DNA from: Pseudomonadota bacterium
Lineage (GTDB): Bacteria; Pseudomonadota; Gammaproteobacteria; Steroidobacterales; Steroidobacteraceae
DNA: 64,000 nt
Direction of reading: 5' to 3'
NCBI GenBank assembly: GCA_021798335.1
Contig: JAJZMI010000110.1
Coordinates: 1 to 64,000, forward strand
Shown here: positions 28,254-42,137 of the stretch, in pieces
How the letters are laid out: the number at the start of each line of letters is the position of its first letter
How positions within the stretch are numbered: the first letter of the stretch is position 1
Program-made: the position numbers and the translations under genes
Notes under the pieces: generated by a model
What the model was told of the DNA's origin: nothing
Databases searched by the model: none
The model's input: only the letters and a program-made list of their open reading frames with translations

Positions 28254-30641
28254 ATGAGACTGGGCCACCGATGGGCCGCCATGGCGGCGGCCGGAATGCT
28301 CGCTGTGGGGACCGCTCAAGCCGCACTTGCGGCCAGTGGCGCGGTCAGGATGCTGCCGAAGGGCGCCGTCGTGGCGCTCGACGGCGGCTCGCTGCACTTG
28401 ATTCTGGTGCGCAGCAACGTGCTGCGTGTGCACTTCCTGCCGTACGGTCATGCCACGCCAGCGGCGTTGGTGATGTCTCCCCATGCCCCCCAGGCTGCCG
28501 CTGCCCCGGTGACGGTACGCGAGCAGGGTGGTCAAATCGTCCTTCAAAGCCGCCGCATGCGCGTGGTCGTCGATCGCCGCGCCGGTACGCTCAGCGTCTA
28601 CCGCCCGGGCGTTTCGGTGCCGGTTCTGACGCAGCGCGGCCTCGGCCTCCTCGGCCGAGACACCTTGGCGTTGCGCTTCCGGCCGCGGAACGCCGCGCTG
28701 TACGGCGTGCATGGTTTCAACTCCTTTCAGACCGCGCGGTCGGGCATGCTGCGCATGGGTCGACAGCTTGCCACCGCGGGCTGGGAAGGTGATGCCGGAG
28801 CGCCCCTCGTATGGAGCACCTCGGGTTTCGCCCTGCTGGTCGACAGTCAGAAGACGCTCTTCGATCTCGGCCACGGTTTCATCAAGGTGCTGCACGAAAC
28901 TCGTCCTGATCTCGACTACTACCTGATCCTGGGGAATCCTCCGCGGATCTTCTCCACGCTGGATGTGCTGACGGGCCATGCGCCGATGTTCCCCAAGTGG
29001 TCCTTCGGCTTCATCAACAGCCAGTGGGGTATCAACGAAAAGGAATTGCTGCACATCGTCCGCCGCTATCGGAAGCTGCATATCCCGATCAACGCGTTTG
29101 CGATGGACTTCGACTGGAAGGCCTGGGGTCGGAACAATTACGGCGAATTCCGTTGGAACACCAAGAAATTTCCCGATGGTCCGAGCGGCAAGCTCGGTCG
29201 TGAGCTCGCCGCGCTGGGTATTCACCTCATCGGGATCATGAAGCCGCGAATTTTCCTCGACACCGTCGAAGGGCGCTATTGCACCAAACATCACCTTTTC
29301 CTTCCGCACGAGAAGCCGAGTCTCGACTATTGGGCGCACAAACCGGTCAAGACACTCGACTTCGAGAAGGCCGCGACCCGGAAGTTCTTCTTCAATGCGA
29401 CTCTGCGGCACAGCTTTGAAAGCGGAATCGCCGGCTGGTGGAACGACGAGGCCGATGAGACCGGCAATGACAGGCAATTCCTCAACATGGAGCGGGCGCT
29501 GTACGACGGCCAGCGCAAGTACTTCCCCAAGCAGCGCGTCTGGTCGCTGAACCGCAATTTCTGGCTCGGCGCACAGCGCTATGCCTATGGCCTGTGGTCC
29601 GGAGACATCAAGAGCGGGTTCAAAAGCATGGCCGCGCAGCGCCAGCGCATGCTCAGCGCCATCGACGTGGGCGAAATGTGGTGGGGCATGGATGGCGGCG
29701 GTTTCAGTGGTCATCCCTCGGGACAGAATTACGCGCGCTGGCTCGAGTTCGACGCCTTCGCGCCGATCACCCGGGTCCACGGCAGCTACCTGCAGCGCCG
29801 CCAGCCGTGGATCTACGGCCAGACGGCCGCTCGGGCGGCCACCGCCGCCCTTGATCTGCGCTACCGTCTCATTCCCTATATCTATTCCCTCGCTTGGCAC
29901 GAGCATCGCACGGGAATGGGCCTGGTCCGGCCGCTGTACTTCCTGTGGCCACAGGATCCGCAGGTGCGCAACGACTACAGCGCGTGGATGTTCGGGCCGT
30001 GGATCCTGGTCTCGCCGGTGGTCGGCCGCAACCAGCGCGTCAAGAACCTCTACTTGCCGCCTGGCACGTGGACCGACTTCTTCACCGGCAAGGTCTACCG
30101 CGGCAATCGGGTCGTGACGCTGGCGCTGGACTACAAGACGTTCGCGGACATACCGCTGTTCGTCCGTCAGGGTGCGATCATCCCGACCCAGCCGCTGATG
30201 GAATACATCGGTCAGCATCCCGTGACCCAAGCGACGGTGGACGTGTTTCCGGCCAAACGGGCCACGCATTTCGACTACTACGACGACAACGGCGAAAGCT
30301 ACGCGTACGAGCACGGGCAGTATTTTCTGCAGCGGCTCGGCACGCAGGCACGCAACCGAACCGTCCGTCTCACCCTCGGCTCGGTACGCGGCACCTACAA
30401 ACCCGCACTCCAGCGTTACCTGTTCGTCTTGAATCGGGTTCAGGCGCGCACCGTGAGCGTGGACGGACGCGCGTTGAAACCCGACGCCAATCGTGCGGCC
30501 CTCAGTGGCTGCAGAACCATCTGCTGGGCACGTAGCCACAATCGGGCCGCAGCCCTCACGCTCGTCGATCTGCCGGCCGGCAAGCCGTACAGCGTAACCA
30601 TCGAGAAAGCGGGCCACGCGAGCGGCCGGCATTCCGACTGA
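28254..30641 (+). CDS. Exported GH31 alpha-glucosidase-family enzyme
   Basis: A 795-residue glycoside hydrolase family 31 protein with a Sec signal peptide (MAAAGMLAVGTAQAALA). Order: N-terminal beta-sandwich, (beta/alpha)8 barrel starting near GHAPMFPKWSFG, and C-terminal beta domains with a DUF5110-like end. The nucleophile region is GWWNDEADE and the acid/base region is LWSGDIKSG. GH31 members act on alpha-glucosides, alpha-xylosides or do transglycosylation. Given the GH13 neighbours, an alpha-glucosidase or alpha-1,6-type debranching role in the periplasm is likely, but the exact specificity cannot be read from the sequence. Confidence 0.88.
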   Translation: MRLGHRWAAMAAAGMLAVGTAQAALAASGAVRMLPKGAVVALDGGSLHLILVRSNVLRVHFLPYGHATPAALVMSPHAPQAAAAPVTVREQGGQIVLQSRRMRVVVDRRAGTLSVYRPGVSVPVLTQRGLGLLGRDTLALRFRPRNAALYGVHGFNSFQTARSGMLRMGRQLATAGWEGDAGAPLVWSTSGFALLVDSQKTLFDLGHGFIKVLHETRPDLDYYLILGNPPRIFSTLDVLTGHAPMFPKWSFGFINSQWGINEKELLHIVRRYRKLHIPINAFAMDFDWKAWGRNNYGEFRWNTKKFPDGPSGKLGRELAALGIHLIGIMKPRIFLDTVEGRYCTKHHLFLPHEKPSLDYWAHKPVKTLDFEKAATRKFFFNATLRHSFESGIAGWWNDEADETGNDRQFLNMERALYDGQRKYFPKQRVWSLNRNFWLGAQRYAYGLWSGDIKSGFKSMAAQRQRMLSAIDVGEMWWGMDGGGFSGHPSGQNYARWLEFDAFAPITRVHGSYLQRRQPWIYGQTAARAATAALDLRYRLIPYIYSLAWHEHRTGMGLVRPLYFLWPQDPQVRNDYSAWMFGPWILVSPVVGRNQRVKNLYLPPGTWTDFFTGKVYRGNRVVTLALDYKTFADIPLFVRQGAIIPTQPLMEYIGQHPVTQATVDVFPAKRATHFDYYDDNGESYAYEHGQYFLQRLGTQARNRTVRLTLGSVRGTYKPALQRYLFVLNRVQARTVSVDGRALKPDANRAALSGCRTICWARSHNRAAALTLVDLPAGKPYSVTIEKAGHASGRHSD

Positions 30642-30651
30642 ATGAAGCCGT

Positions 30652-30687
30652 GCACGCGGTCGGTCCGGGGGCCCGGACCGGGCGTGC
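30652..30687 (+). repeat. Compound stem-loop between GH31 and first GH13 gene
   Basis: A perfect inner 9-bp inverted repeat (CGGTCCGGG / CCCGGACCG, 30661-30680) is enclosed by a 6-bp outer stem (GCACGC / GCGTGC), starting 10 bases after the GH31 stop. There is no T-tract. A transcript-processing or stability element is more likely than a classical terminator. Confidence 0.5.
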
Positions 30688-30750
30688 GCGCCAGGACGCA
30701 TCCGGAGCGACCGGAATCGAGCCGCCGGTGAGCGGAGTGCCCCCACATGA

Positions 30751-35187
<4,437 letters not shown>

Positions 35188-35237
35188 GAGCAATATAGGG
35201 CAGTGGCCGGGCGCTCGCTGCGAGGCCTGGCCGGCGT

Positions 35238-35269
35238 CCGGCACCGTCGCGCTCGTGCCCGAGTGCCGG
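35238..35269 (+). repeat. Stem-loop between GH13 copies B and C
   Basis: A 7-bp stem (CCGGCAC / GTGCCGG) with an 18-base loop, followed by TTTGT, 51 bases after the copy B stop. It is the weakest of the three gap hairpins and a possible terminator or processing site. Confidence 0.4.
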
Positions 35270-35301
35270 TTTGTACGCATGTATTTTGAGAGTGGAGCGG
35301 T

Positions 35302-37374
35302 ATGGAGAGCGACCTAACCATGAGCCAGACGAACGAGCTGAGATCCGATTTTTCCATGCGGCGTGTCGCATGGGTGCCGATTTTCGCCGCCGCGCTGCTG
35401 GTAATCGGCCCGCACCCGGCGTTGGCGAGCACTCCTTCGCTCCATCCTGTCCGCGCGAACGCCATCATCAAGGCGGATCTGTTCTCGGATCAGGGTACGA
35501 TGTATGACAGCAACCAGGAACCAAGCGCGACGCAGCCTGTGACCGTAATGCTGCGCACCGGGCGCGACAATGTTACCAGTGCGACCATCAAGTACTATGA
35601 CAGTGGAGATCACACGTTCCATTACGTGCGCATGACCAAGCGCTCAACGGACCCGACTGGGAAATTCGATTATTGGCGGGGCACCATCCCGGCGGGTCCC
35701 TCCGAGAAGTATTACCGGTTCCGGGTAAAAAACGGATCGGAGACCATGTGGTACAACGCCGACGGCGCGAGCACGACCCAGCCCGCGACCGGCGATTTCT
35801 TCATCATTCCGGGGTTCCGTACGCCGAACTGGATGAAAAATGGCGTCATGTACGAGATTTTCGTCGACCGCTTTTATGATGGGGATCCGAGCATTGCCGT
35901 CAAGAGTGGGCAGTATACCAACCAAGGTTGTGTCACCGAGCGCCACCCCTGGGGCAGCAGCGTTTTTGCGACCCAGCCCGGATGCAACGCCGAAGTATTC
36001 TTCGGTGGCGACTTGGCGGGCATCCTGGATAAGCTGAGTTATCTCAAGAAAACGCTGGGAGTGAATATACTGTACCTCACCCCGATTTTCGAATCTCCCA
36101 CCAACCACAAGTATGACACGACGAACTACTACAAGATCGACCCGGCATTCGGCGACAAGGCGCAGTTGGAGAAGCTGATCGGGGCCGTGCACAGCGGTGC
36201 GAACGGCCCGAAGGGCTACATGATCCTCGACGGCGTCTTCAATCACACCGGAGACACGAATTGCTGGTTCGGTCGCTACACCTACGGCACGCTGAAATGT
36301 TCGATTGTCGGTGCCTACCAATCAAAGTCGAGTCCGTACTATTCGTGGTACACCTTCCAGAAGTGGCCGAACCACTATTCGAGCTTCGAGGATGCCGTTC
36401 CGAGCATGCCGAAGCTCAATTATGGGGCGACCGGTTCGCCGGTAAGGGAGCAGATCTATGCGGGAGCGCATTCGGTTGTACAGACCTATCTGAAGCCTCC
36501 ATTTCGCATCAATGGCTGGCGGCTCGATTCGGCGCAGATGCTCGACGCCAACGGCAACGACGGCAGCGATGCCACCAATCATCAGATCATGAGGCAATTG
36601 CGCGCCGCGGTGCTCTCGGTCAATCCCAATGCGGAGATTCTCGGCGAGTACTGGGGTAATCCGGCGCCTTGGTTGGACCATGGCAACCAATGGGACGGCG
36701 CAATGAACTATAACGGATTCACCAATCCGTTGTCGGAGTGGATGTGCGGAGTCAATGAAAGCGGCAAGCCGGGCTCTATCGATGTCACACAATTCAACGT
36801 GTGGCTGCAGCGTGCGCGCGCGGCTATCCCGGTAAACGCACAGGAGACGATGACCAACGAATTGGGCACGCAGGACACGCCGCGGTTTACTACGCGCTGT
36901 GGTGATCACCTCGCCAAGACGGAGTTGGCGATGGTCTTTCAGTTCACCTATGTCGGTACGCCCACGATCTATTACGGTGACGAATACGGCATGACCGGTG
37001 CAGGAGACGTCGGCAATCGGCGCACATTCAATTGGTCGAAAGCCACGCTGCGCGACCCGCCTGTTGCGCTCGCCCACAAGCTGATTGCGATTCGCCACCG
37101 GTACGCGGCGCTGCGCACCGGATCGTTCATTACGCTGCTCACCGACAATGCAAAGGATGTATATGCATTTGGGAGATTCGACCGCAAGCACCGGCTTGCC
37201 GTTGTGCTGAACGCGTCCGGCCGGCGACACACCGTGGCGGTGCCGGTGTGGCAGCTGAGCGACGTAGATGGATCGAAGGTCAGTGACTTGCTGAACGGCG
37301 CCACCTATCCGGTGATCGGCGGCGTCGTGCGAATAGCGCTTTCGGGCTATCAGGGCGCGATCCTTGAACAATGA
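35302..37374 (+). CDS. Exported GH13 alpha-amylase-family enzyme, copy C
   Basis: A 690-residue third paralog, clearly diverged from A and B over its whole length, so it has not been homogenised. Catalytic residues are D409 (GWRLDSAQ), E449 (ILGEYWGN) and D525 in GTQDTPRF, sharing the His-to-Gln change. GGAG sits four bases before the ATG at 35302; initiation at 35356 would give a cleaner Sec signal (MRRVAWVPIFAAALLVIG, cleaved after ALA). The loop before the barrel is shorter than in A/B. Its base composition is less GC-rich than its neighbours. Its role is the same general alpha-glucan cleavage with perhaps different specificity. Confidence 0.9.
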   Translation: MESDLTMSQTNELRSDFSMRRVAWVPIFAAALLVIGPHPALASTPSLHPVRANAIIKADLFSDQGTMYDSNQEPSATQPVTVMLRTGRDNVTSATIKYYDSGDHTFHYVRMTKRSTDPTGKFDYWRGTIPAGPSEKYYRFRVKNGSETMWYNADGASTTQPATGDFFIIPGFRTPNWMKNGVMYEIFVDRFYDGDPSIAVKSGQYTNQGCVTERHPWGSSVFATQPGCNAEVFFGGDLAGILDKLSYLKKTLGVNILYLTPIFESPTNHKYDTTNYYKIDPAFGDKAQLEKLIGAVHSGANGPKGYMILDGVFNHTGDTNCWFGRYTYGTLKCSIVGAYQSKSSPYYSWYTFQKWPNHYSSFEDAVPSMPKLNYGATGSPVREQIYAGAHSVVQTYLKPPFRINGWRLDSAQMLDANGNDGSDATNHQIMRQLRAAVLSVNPNAEILGEYWGNPAPWLDHGNQWDGAMNYNGFTNPLSEWMCGVNESGKPGSIDVTQFNVWLQRARAAIPVNAQETMTNELGTQDTPRFTTRCGDHLAKTELAMVFQFTYVGTPTIYYGDEYGMTGAGDVGNRRTFNWSKATLRDPPVALAHKLIAIRHRYAALRTGSFITLLTDNAKDVYAFGRFDRKHRLAVVLNASGRRHTVAVPVWQLSDVDGSKVSDLLNGATYPVIGGVVRIALSGYQGAILEQ

Positions 37375-37493
37375 CGGGTGACCCGCCCATTGCGCATCGG
37401 TCATGATAATGTTGTGCCGACGATCCTGGTTAACGACGAAACGGTTCGCGAAAAATGCATCACTATGCTGGAACGGCGAGAAGGGCGTGGAAC

Positions 37494-39719
37494 ATGTGGG
37501 GCGGACTGGTGTGTGCCGGCGCCTTTGGCGTGTTCTGCGTATCGAGTGGCGCTGCCGCGGGCGTGCCGGCGACACCCGGGACGTGGCATTCGGCGCTGAG
37601 TTGGCAGGGACGCGAGGCGCGTGTGACGCGCTTGGCCGGCGGAGCCTATCTCCTGCATTCTCCGGCCAGAACACGCGCGATCCGGCGCCAGGCTGACCGG
37701 ACGCACACCGCAAGCATGCTGTTCGATGCGCTTTTCGCCATGGCGCAGTCGGACCTGAGCAAGGATTCGGTGAGCGCCATCCGGGATCCCGCCTTCAATC
37801 ACGGCAAGCCCATTCCATGCCGCTGCTTCATCGCCGGCAAGAAATGGCCGTTCACCTGGACGAGGGACGTGTCCTATTCGACGGATCTGGCGCTGTGGCG
37901 GTTCGATCCGAAGCGCGCCCGCACCTCGCTGCTGTTCAAGCTCTCGCCGGCGCGCGGTGCCGGCGTCCGGCCGGGGCTGTACGTGATGGAGGACACCGGC
38001 TCGGGCGGGAGCTGGCCGGTCAGCACCGATCGGGTGGTCTGGTTTCTCGGTGCGCGTCATCTGCTCGGTAACGCGCGCTTCGCCGCCAAGGTCTACCGGG
38101 GACTGAAAGACACGCTGCGGCAGGATCGCCGTTACACTTTCGATCCGGCCGTGGGTCTGTATCGGGGCGAGACATCGTTTCTCGACTGGCGCCAGCAGTC
38201 GTATCCCGAGTGGACCGCCCACAACGTCGTGTTCATCGCGCAGTCATATGCGCTGTCGACCAACGTGTTGCATTATGATGCCCTGCGGCTGGCGGCATCC
38301 CTGGCCGGTCAGCACGACCAACCGGCGCTGGCGCGCCGCTATCGCAAGCAGGCGGCGGCGCTGAAGCGGGCCATCAACCGCCGTTTCTGGCGGCCTGCCC
38401 GAGACTTGTACATGAGCTACATCGGGGGCCGTGTCCGCCCGGCGCCCTACGACGCCTACGATCTGCTCGGGCTCGATCTGGCGATCATCAGCGGCGTGGC
38501 CGATCCAGCCCGCGCGCGGCTCGTGCTCTCCCACTATCCGATCTGGCCAGCCGGCAATCCGGTGATTTGGCCCGAACGGCGCGATCAGCCCATCTACCAC
38601 AACAGCGCGATCTGGCCGTTTGTGAGCGCGTACACCCTGTGGGCGGCGCGCCGGGTCGAGGATGGGCCGCTGATCGCGCGCGAGGTGAGATCGCTGATGC
38701 GCGGCGCGGCGCTGAGTGGATCGAACATGGAGAATTTCACCCTGCTCACGCAATCGACGCACGTGCCCGGCCGGCTCGGGGGGCCGGTGGTCGACTCGCG
38801 CCGGCAGCTTTGGTCGGTGGCCGGATATCTCGACATGGTGGTGCGGGGGGTGTTCGGCGTGCGCGATGACGGCAGCGTTCATCCAGAGCTGCCGGTCTCG
38901 CTCGTGCCGATGCTGTTCGGCGCCCGGCGTGAGATCAGCCTGACGTTGGGCGGGAGACACATCGAGCTCGAGCGGCCACGGCGCATCAGCGGCAATCTAC
39001 TCGTTGCCGGTTCGGTCAGCCGGAGCGCTCATGTGACGCGGGTGCGATTGGTCGGTCGGGAGGTGGCCACGCCTCCGCTTCGCACGCATGCGCCGATGTA
39101 TCTGCCGGCGACACCGCCGGCGCCCGCGGTGAAAGCCGTGGGCGACAGCTGGCTCGTGCGGTCCCGGGCGCCGGGTTTTCTGTACCTCAACGGCCGCCGA
39201 ATCGGCCCGATCACCCGGCGCAGGCGGGTCGCACAGGTCGACGGCCTGCAGTGCTTCAGCGTGACGGCCCGGGGAAACACGGGACTGCAGTCTCTGCACA
39301 GCCGGGATACCTGCGTCGGACCGGTGAGCACCGTAATCTCGTCCTGGCCACGCCATTGGGTCGCGCCGCGCTCCGGAGCGTATCTGGCGTGGGTAGACTA
39401 TGACAATTCCAATGGTCCGATCAGCACCGGGATCACCGCGGCGGTGCGGCACATGGTCATCCGCTGTGGTCGAGCCGCCAGCCTGGTCCGGCCGCTGATC
39501 ATGCCCCAAAGCGATGGCGTCCAGGCCTCCACAGTGGTCCACTTCCGCGCGCGCGCAGGCGCGCGTTGCGCGTTCCGTCTCGTCGGCGGAGTCAACATGA
39601 GCAACCTGACGCATTACGCCTACTACACCGGCGGGGCGGGCGGGCCCTCGGGGCCGCTGAACAGCGCGCAGATCGACGCCTTGCGCATCGCGCCGCTTGC
39701 GGCGGAACTCACGCCGTGA
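37494..39719 (+). CDS. Exported six-hairpin (alpha/alpha)6 glycosidase-like protein
   Basis: A 741-residue protein with a probable signal peptide (WGGLVCAGAFGVFCVSSGAAA). The central region has the repeated helical-hairpin pattern and motifs such as WPFTWTRDVSYSTDLAL, SWPVSTDRVVWFLGARH and PIYHNSAIWPFVSAYTLW, typical of six-hairpin glycosidases (GH15/GH63/debranching-type). The C-terminal 220 residues look beta-rich. I cannot assign the GH family or catalytic acids. By context it may release glucose from branched oligosaccharides. ATG 37494 is preferred because it starts at the signal peptide; 37455 is an alternative. It overlaps the transporter start by GTGA. Confidence 0.75.
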   Translation: MWGGLVCAGAFGVFCVSSGAAAGVPATPGTWHSALSWQGREARVTRLAGGAYLLHSPARTRAIRRQADRTHTASMLFDALFAMAQSDLSKDSVSAIRDPAFNHGKPIPCRCFIAGKKWPFTWTRDVSYSTDLALWRFDPKRARTSLLFKLSPARGAGVRPGLYVMEDTGSGGSWPVSTDRVVWFLGARHLLGNARFAAKVYRGLKDTLRQDRRYTFDPAVGLYRGETSFLDWRQQSYPEWTAHNVVFIAQSYALSTNVLHYDALRLAASLAGQHDQPALARRYRKQAAALKRAINRRFWRPARDLYMSYIGGRVRPAPYDAYDLLGLDLAIISGVADPARARLVLSHYPIWPAGNPVIWPERRDQPIYHNSAIWPFVSAYTLWAARRVEDGPLIAREVRSLMRGAALSGSNMENFTLLTQSTHVPGRLGGPVVDSRRQLWSVAGYLDMVVRGVFGVRDDGSVHPELPVSLVPMLFGARREISLTLGGRHIELERPRRISGNLLVAGSVSRSAHVTRVRLVGREVATPPLRTHAPMYLPATPPAPAVKAVGDSWLVRSRAPGFLYLNGRRIGPITRRRRVAQVDGLQCFSVTARGNTGLQSLHSRDTCVGPVSTVISSWPRHWVAPRSGAYLAWVDYDNSNGPISTGITAAVRHMVIRCGRAASLVRPLIMPQSDGVQASTVVHFRARAGARCAFRLVGGVNMSNLTHYAYYTGGAGGPSGPLNSAQIDALRIAPLAAELTP

Positions 39720-41215
39720 GCGGCAAGCCCGAGCTGTCGTTCCGGCAAATCTGGAACATGTCACTCGGGTTTCTCGGTATCCAGTTCGCATTTGGACTGC
39801 AGACCGCCAACGTCAGTCGTATCTTCCAGACTCTCGGGGCCGACATGCAGCAGATCCCCGTGCTCTGGGTGGCCGCGCCGATCACGGGTCTGTTGATGCA
39901 GCCGCTCATCGGCTACGCCTCGGATCATACCTGGGGTCGATTCGGCCGGCGGCGCCCGTATTTCCTCGGCGGCGCGATTCTCACGACACTGGCTCTTTTG
40001 GCGATGCCGAACTCCCCGGCGCTGTGGGTGGCGGCGGTGATGCTGTGGGTGATGAACGCATCCGTCAACATTTCGATGGAGCCGTTCCGCGCGTTCGTCG
40101 CCGATCAGCTGCCGACTTCGCAGCGGCCGCTGGGATTTGCGCTGCAGAGCTTTTTCATCGGTGTCGGCGGAGTGCTCTCCTCGATTCTGCCGTGGGCGCT
40201 GGCGCGCTTGGGCGTCACCAACGTGGCGCCGGCAGGACACATTCCGGATACGGTGCGCATCGCATTCTATTCCGGGGGTGCGGTGATGTTGGCCGCCGTG
40301 ACCTGGACCGTTCTTACCACGCGCGAATACCCGCCCGAGCGCCTACACGCTTTCAGCGACTCGCTGCCGGCGCACGCAGACGCCGATGTGTCTCGCGCCT
40401 GGCGGCCGGGCCTGGCGATGCTCGCGGCGGGTGCCGCGGCCGTGTTCGTCATCTGGCATTTTTCGCTCGCCGCGCAGTTGTACCTGCTCGCCGGCGGTTT
40501 GGCCGCGGCCGGCGCTCTCTATTTGTGGTTGAGCCGCACGCGCTCTCCAGGCATGACGCGGCAGGTCATGACCGACCTGTACGGCATGCCGGGACCAATG
40601 CGGCGTCTGGCATGGGTGCAGTTTTTCTCCTGGTTCGCGATGTTCGCCCTTTGGCTGTATGCGACGCCGGCGGTGACCTCGGTGCAGTTCGGGAGCAGTA
40701 ATCCTTTGTCGGTGGCGTATAACGCCGGCGCCAACTGGGCTGACGTTCTCTCCGGCGCGTACAGTGGCTTTGCCGTCCTGGCGGCCCTCGTCATCCCTCT
40801 GATGGTGCGGGCAGCGGGCTTGCGCTGGAGCCACGTGATCAATCTGGCGGCGGCTGCTCTCGGGCTGATCTCCTTTGTCTGGATCCGTAATCCGGACTGG
40901 CTGTTGCTGTCGATGCTCGGGGTGGGCTTCGGCTGGGCTTCCATCTTGTCGCTCCCCTACACGCTGCTCGCGGATAACCTGCCGGCCCAGAAGATGGGTG
41001 TGTACATGGGGATGTTCAATTTCTTCATCACCATACCGCAGATCCTGGCGGCGAGTGTGCTGGGAGTGCTGCTGCACGCGTTCTTCGGAAACCAGCCGGT
41101 GTACGGCCTTGTGCTCGGCGGAGTCAGTCTTCTGATCGCCGGCCTGTGCACGCTGCGCGTTGCCGAGCCAGGCACCGGGGCGCTGGCCGCGGGCGTGTCG
41201 GCCCAACAGACCTGA
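39716..41215 (+). CDS. MFS sugar transporter, SLC45/sucrose-transporter type
   Basis: A 499-residue, twelve-helix major facilitator protein. The signature GRFGRRRPYFLGGA after the second helix, and HTWGRF before it, are characteristic of the sucrose/maltose-H+ symporter (SLC45/SUT-like) group. PFRAFVADQLP and SLPYTLLADNLP are the paired internal repeats of the family. The GTG start overlaps the stop of the preceding glycosidase gene, so the two are co-translated. It probably moves the glucose, maltose or short oligosaccharides produced in the periplasm into the cytoplasm, where the alpha-glucosidase acts. Confidence 0.88.
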   Translation: MSGKPELSFRQIWNMSLGFLGIQFAFGLQTANVSRIFQTLGADMQQIPVLWVAAPITGLLMQPLIGYASDHTWGRFGRRRPYFLGGAILTTLALLAMPNSPALWVAAVMLWVMNASVNISMEPFRAFVADQLPTSQRPLGFALQSFFIGVGGVLSSILPWALARLGVTNVAPAGHIPDTVRIAFYSGGAVMLAAVTWTVLTTREYPPERLHAFSDSLPAHADADVSRAWRPGLAMLAAGAAAVFVIWHFSLAAQLYLLAGGLAAAGALYLWLSRTRSPGMTRQVMTDLYGMPGPMRRLAWVQFFSWFAMFALWLYATPAVTSVQFGSSNPLSVAYNAGANWADVLSGAYSGFAVLAALVIPLMVRAAGLRWSHVINLAAAALGLISFVWIRNPDWLLLSMLGVGFGWASILSLPYTLLADNLPAQKMGVYMGMFNFFITIPQILAASVLGVLLHAFFGNQPVYGLVLGGVSLLIAGLCTLRVAEPGTGALAAGVSAQQT

Positions 41216-41231
41216 TGCCCTGAGTGTTCGT

Positions 41232-41258
41232 AAGCCCCCGAACCGAAAGGGGCTTTGC
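41232..41258 (+). terminator. Hairpin closing the alpha-glucan gene cluster
   Basis: A stem AAGCCCC / GGGGCTT (41232-41255) follows the transporter stop by about 16 bases and ends in CTTTG. It is a plausible intrinsic terminator for the GH13-transporter transcript. Confidence 0.55.
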
Positions 41259-41339
41259 CATCCTTGCGGCGGCGAAACCGCGGGTCTCGCGCGGATTTGC
41301 GCAGACCCCGTGCGCCCGCCGATCGGGTATGCTCCCGCC

Positions 41340-42122
41340 ATGCTCATCGAGCGCATCTGGACGGGCAACGCCTACCGAAATTTCCACTATCTGGTGGCCT
41401 GCCGCGAGACCGGCGAGGCGCTTGCGGTCGACCCGCTGGAGTGGCGGCTGTGCCTGGCCGCGGCACGCAAGCGCGGCTGGACGATCACTCAGATCCTCAA
41501 TACCCATGAGCACGGCGACCATACCGGGGGGAATGCCGGGCTGGTGAGCGCCACGGGCGCCAAGCTGCTGGCGCATTCCGCGGCGCGCATCCCCGGCGTC
41601 GATCGCGGTCTCGCGGCGGGCGAGGTGATTCGCGTCGGGCGGCTCGACCTCGAATGCCTGGACACACCGGGACATACGCTCGCGCACGTGTGCCTGTTTT
41701 CGCACGACGATCGGCCGGCATTGTTCAGCGGCGACACGCTGTTCAACGCCGGCGCCGGCAATTGCCACAACGGCGGCGATCCGGAGCGTCTCTACGAGAC
41801 TTTCAGCCGGATTCTCGCCCGGCTGCCGGATGAGACCCGGATTTATCCGGGCCACGAATATCTCTCGCGCAATCTCGCGTTCACCCTGGACCGGGAACCG
41901 GATAATGAAGCGGCGCGCGCGCTGCTGACCGCCGTGCGCTCGGTCGAGCCCGCCGAGGTGCCGGTAACCACGCTTGCCGACGAGAAGCGGATCAACACCT
42001 TCCTGCGGCTCGACAGCCCCGCGCTGATCGAGCGGCTCCGTGAGACGGATGCGGATCTCGGGGCGCACCCGAGCGCGCGCGCCGTCTTCATCAGACTGCG
42101 CGAGCTGCGCAACGCCTGGTAG
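41340..42122 (+). CDS. gloB: Hydroxyacylglutathione hydrolase (glyoxalase II)
   Basis: It hydrolyses S-lactoylglutathione to lactate and glutathione, the second step of methylglyoxal removal. The 260-residue metallo-beta-lactamase-fold protein has the metal motif THEHGDH (55-61) and DTPGHTLAHVC. FSGDTLFNAGAGNC carries the bridging aspartate, and YPGHEY the last histidine. The C-terminal NTFLR segment is the glutathione-binding helix region of true GloB. The partner GloA is encoded at 59632-60051. The gene lies 15 bases before uvrD on the same strand. Confidence 0.93.
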   Translation: MLIERIWTGNAYRNFHYLVACRETGEALAVDPLEWRLCLAAARKRGWTITQILNTHEHGDHTGGNAGLVSATGAKLLAHSAARIPGVDRGLAAGEVIRVGRLDLECLDTPGHTLAHVCLFSHDDRPALFSGDTLFNAGAGNCHNGGDPERLYETFSRILARLPDETRIYPGHEYLSRNLAFTLDREPDNEAARALLTAVRSVEPAEVPVTTLADEKRINTFLRLDSPALIERLRETDADLGAHPSARAVFIRLRELRNAW

Positions 42123-42137
42123 TAGAATGCCCCGCCC

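Noticed and set aside
28212-30746. An 844-codon minus-strand open frame opposite the GH31 gene
   Set aside because: The GH31 protein on the plus strand is complete with catalytic motifs; the antisense frame is Arg/His/Gln-rich and unlike any protein.
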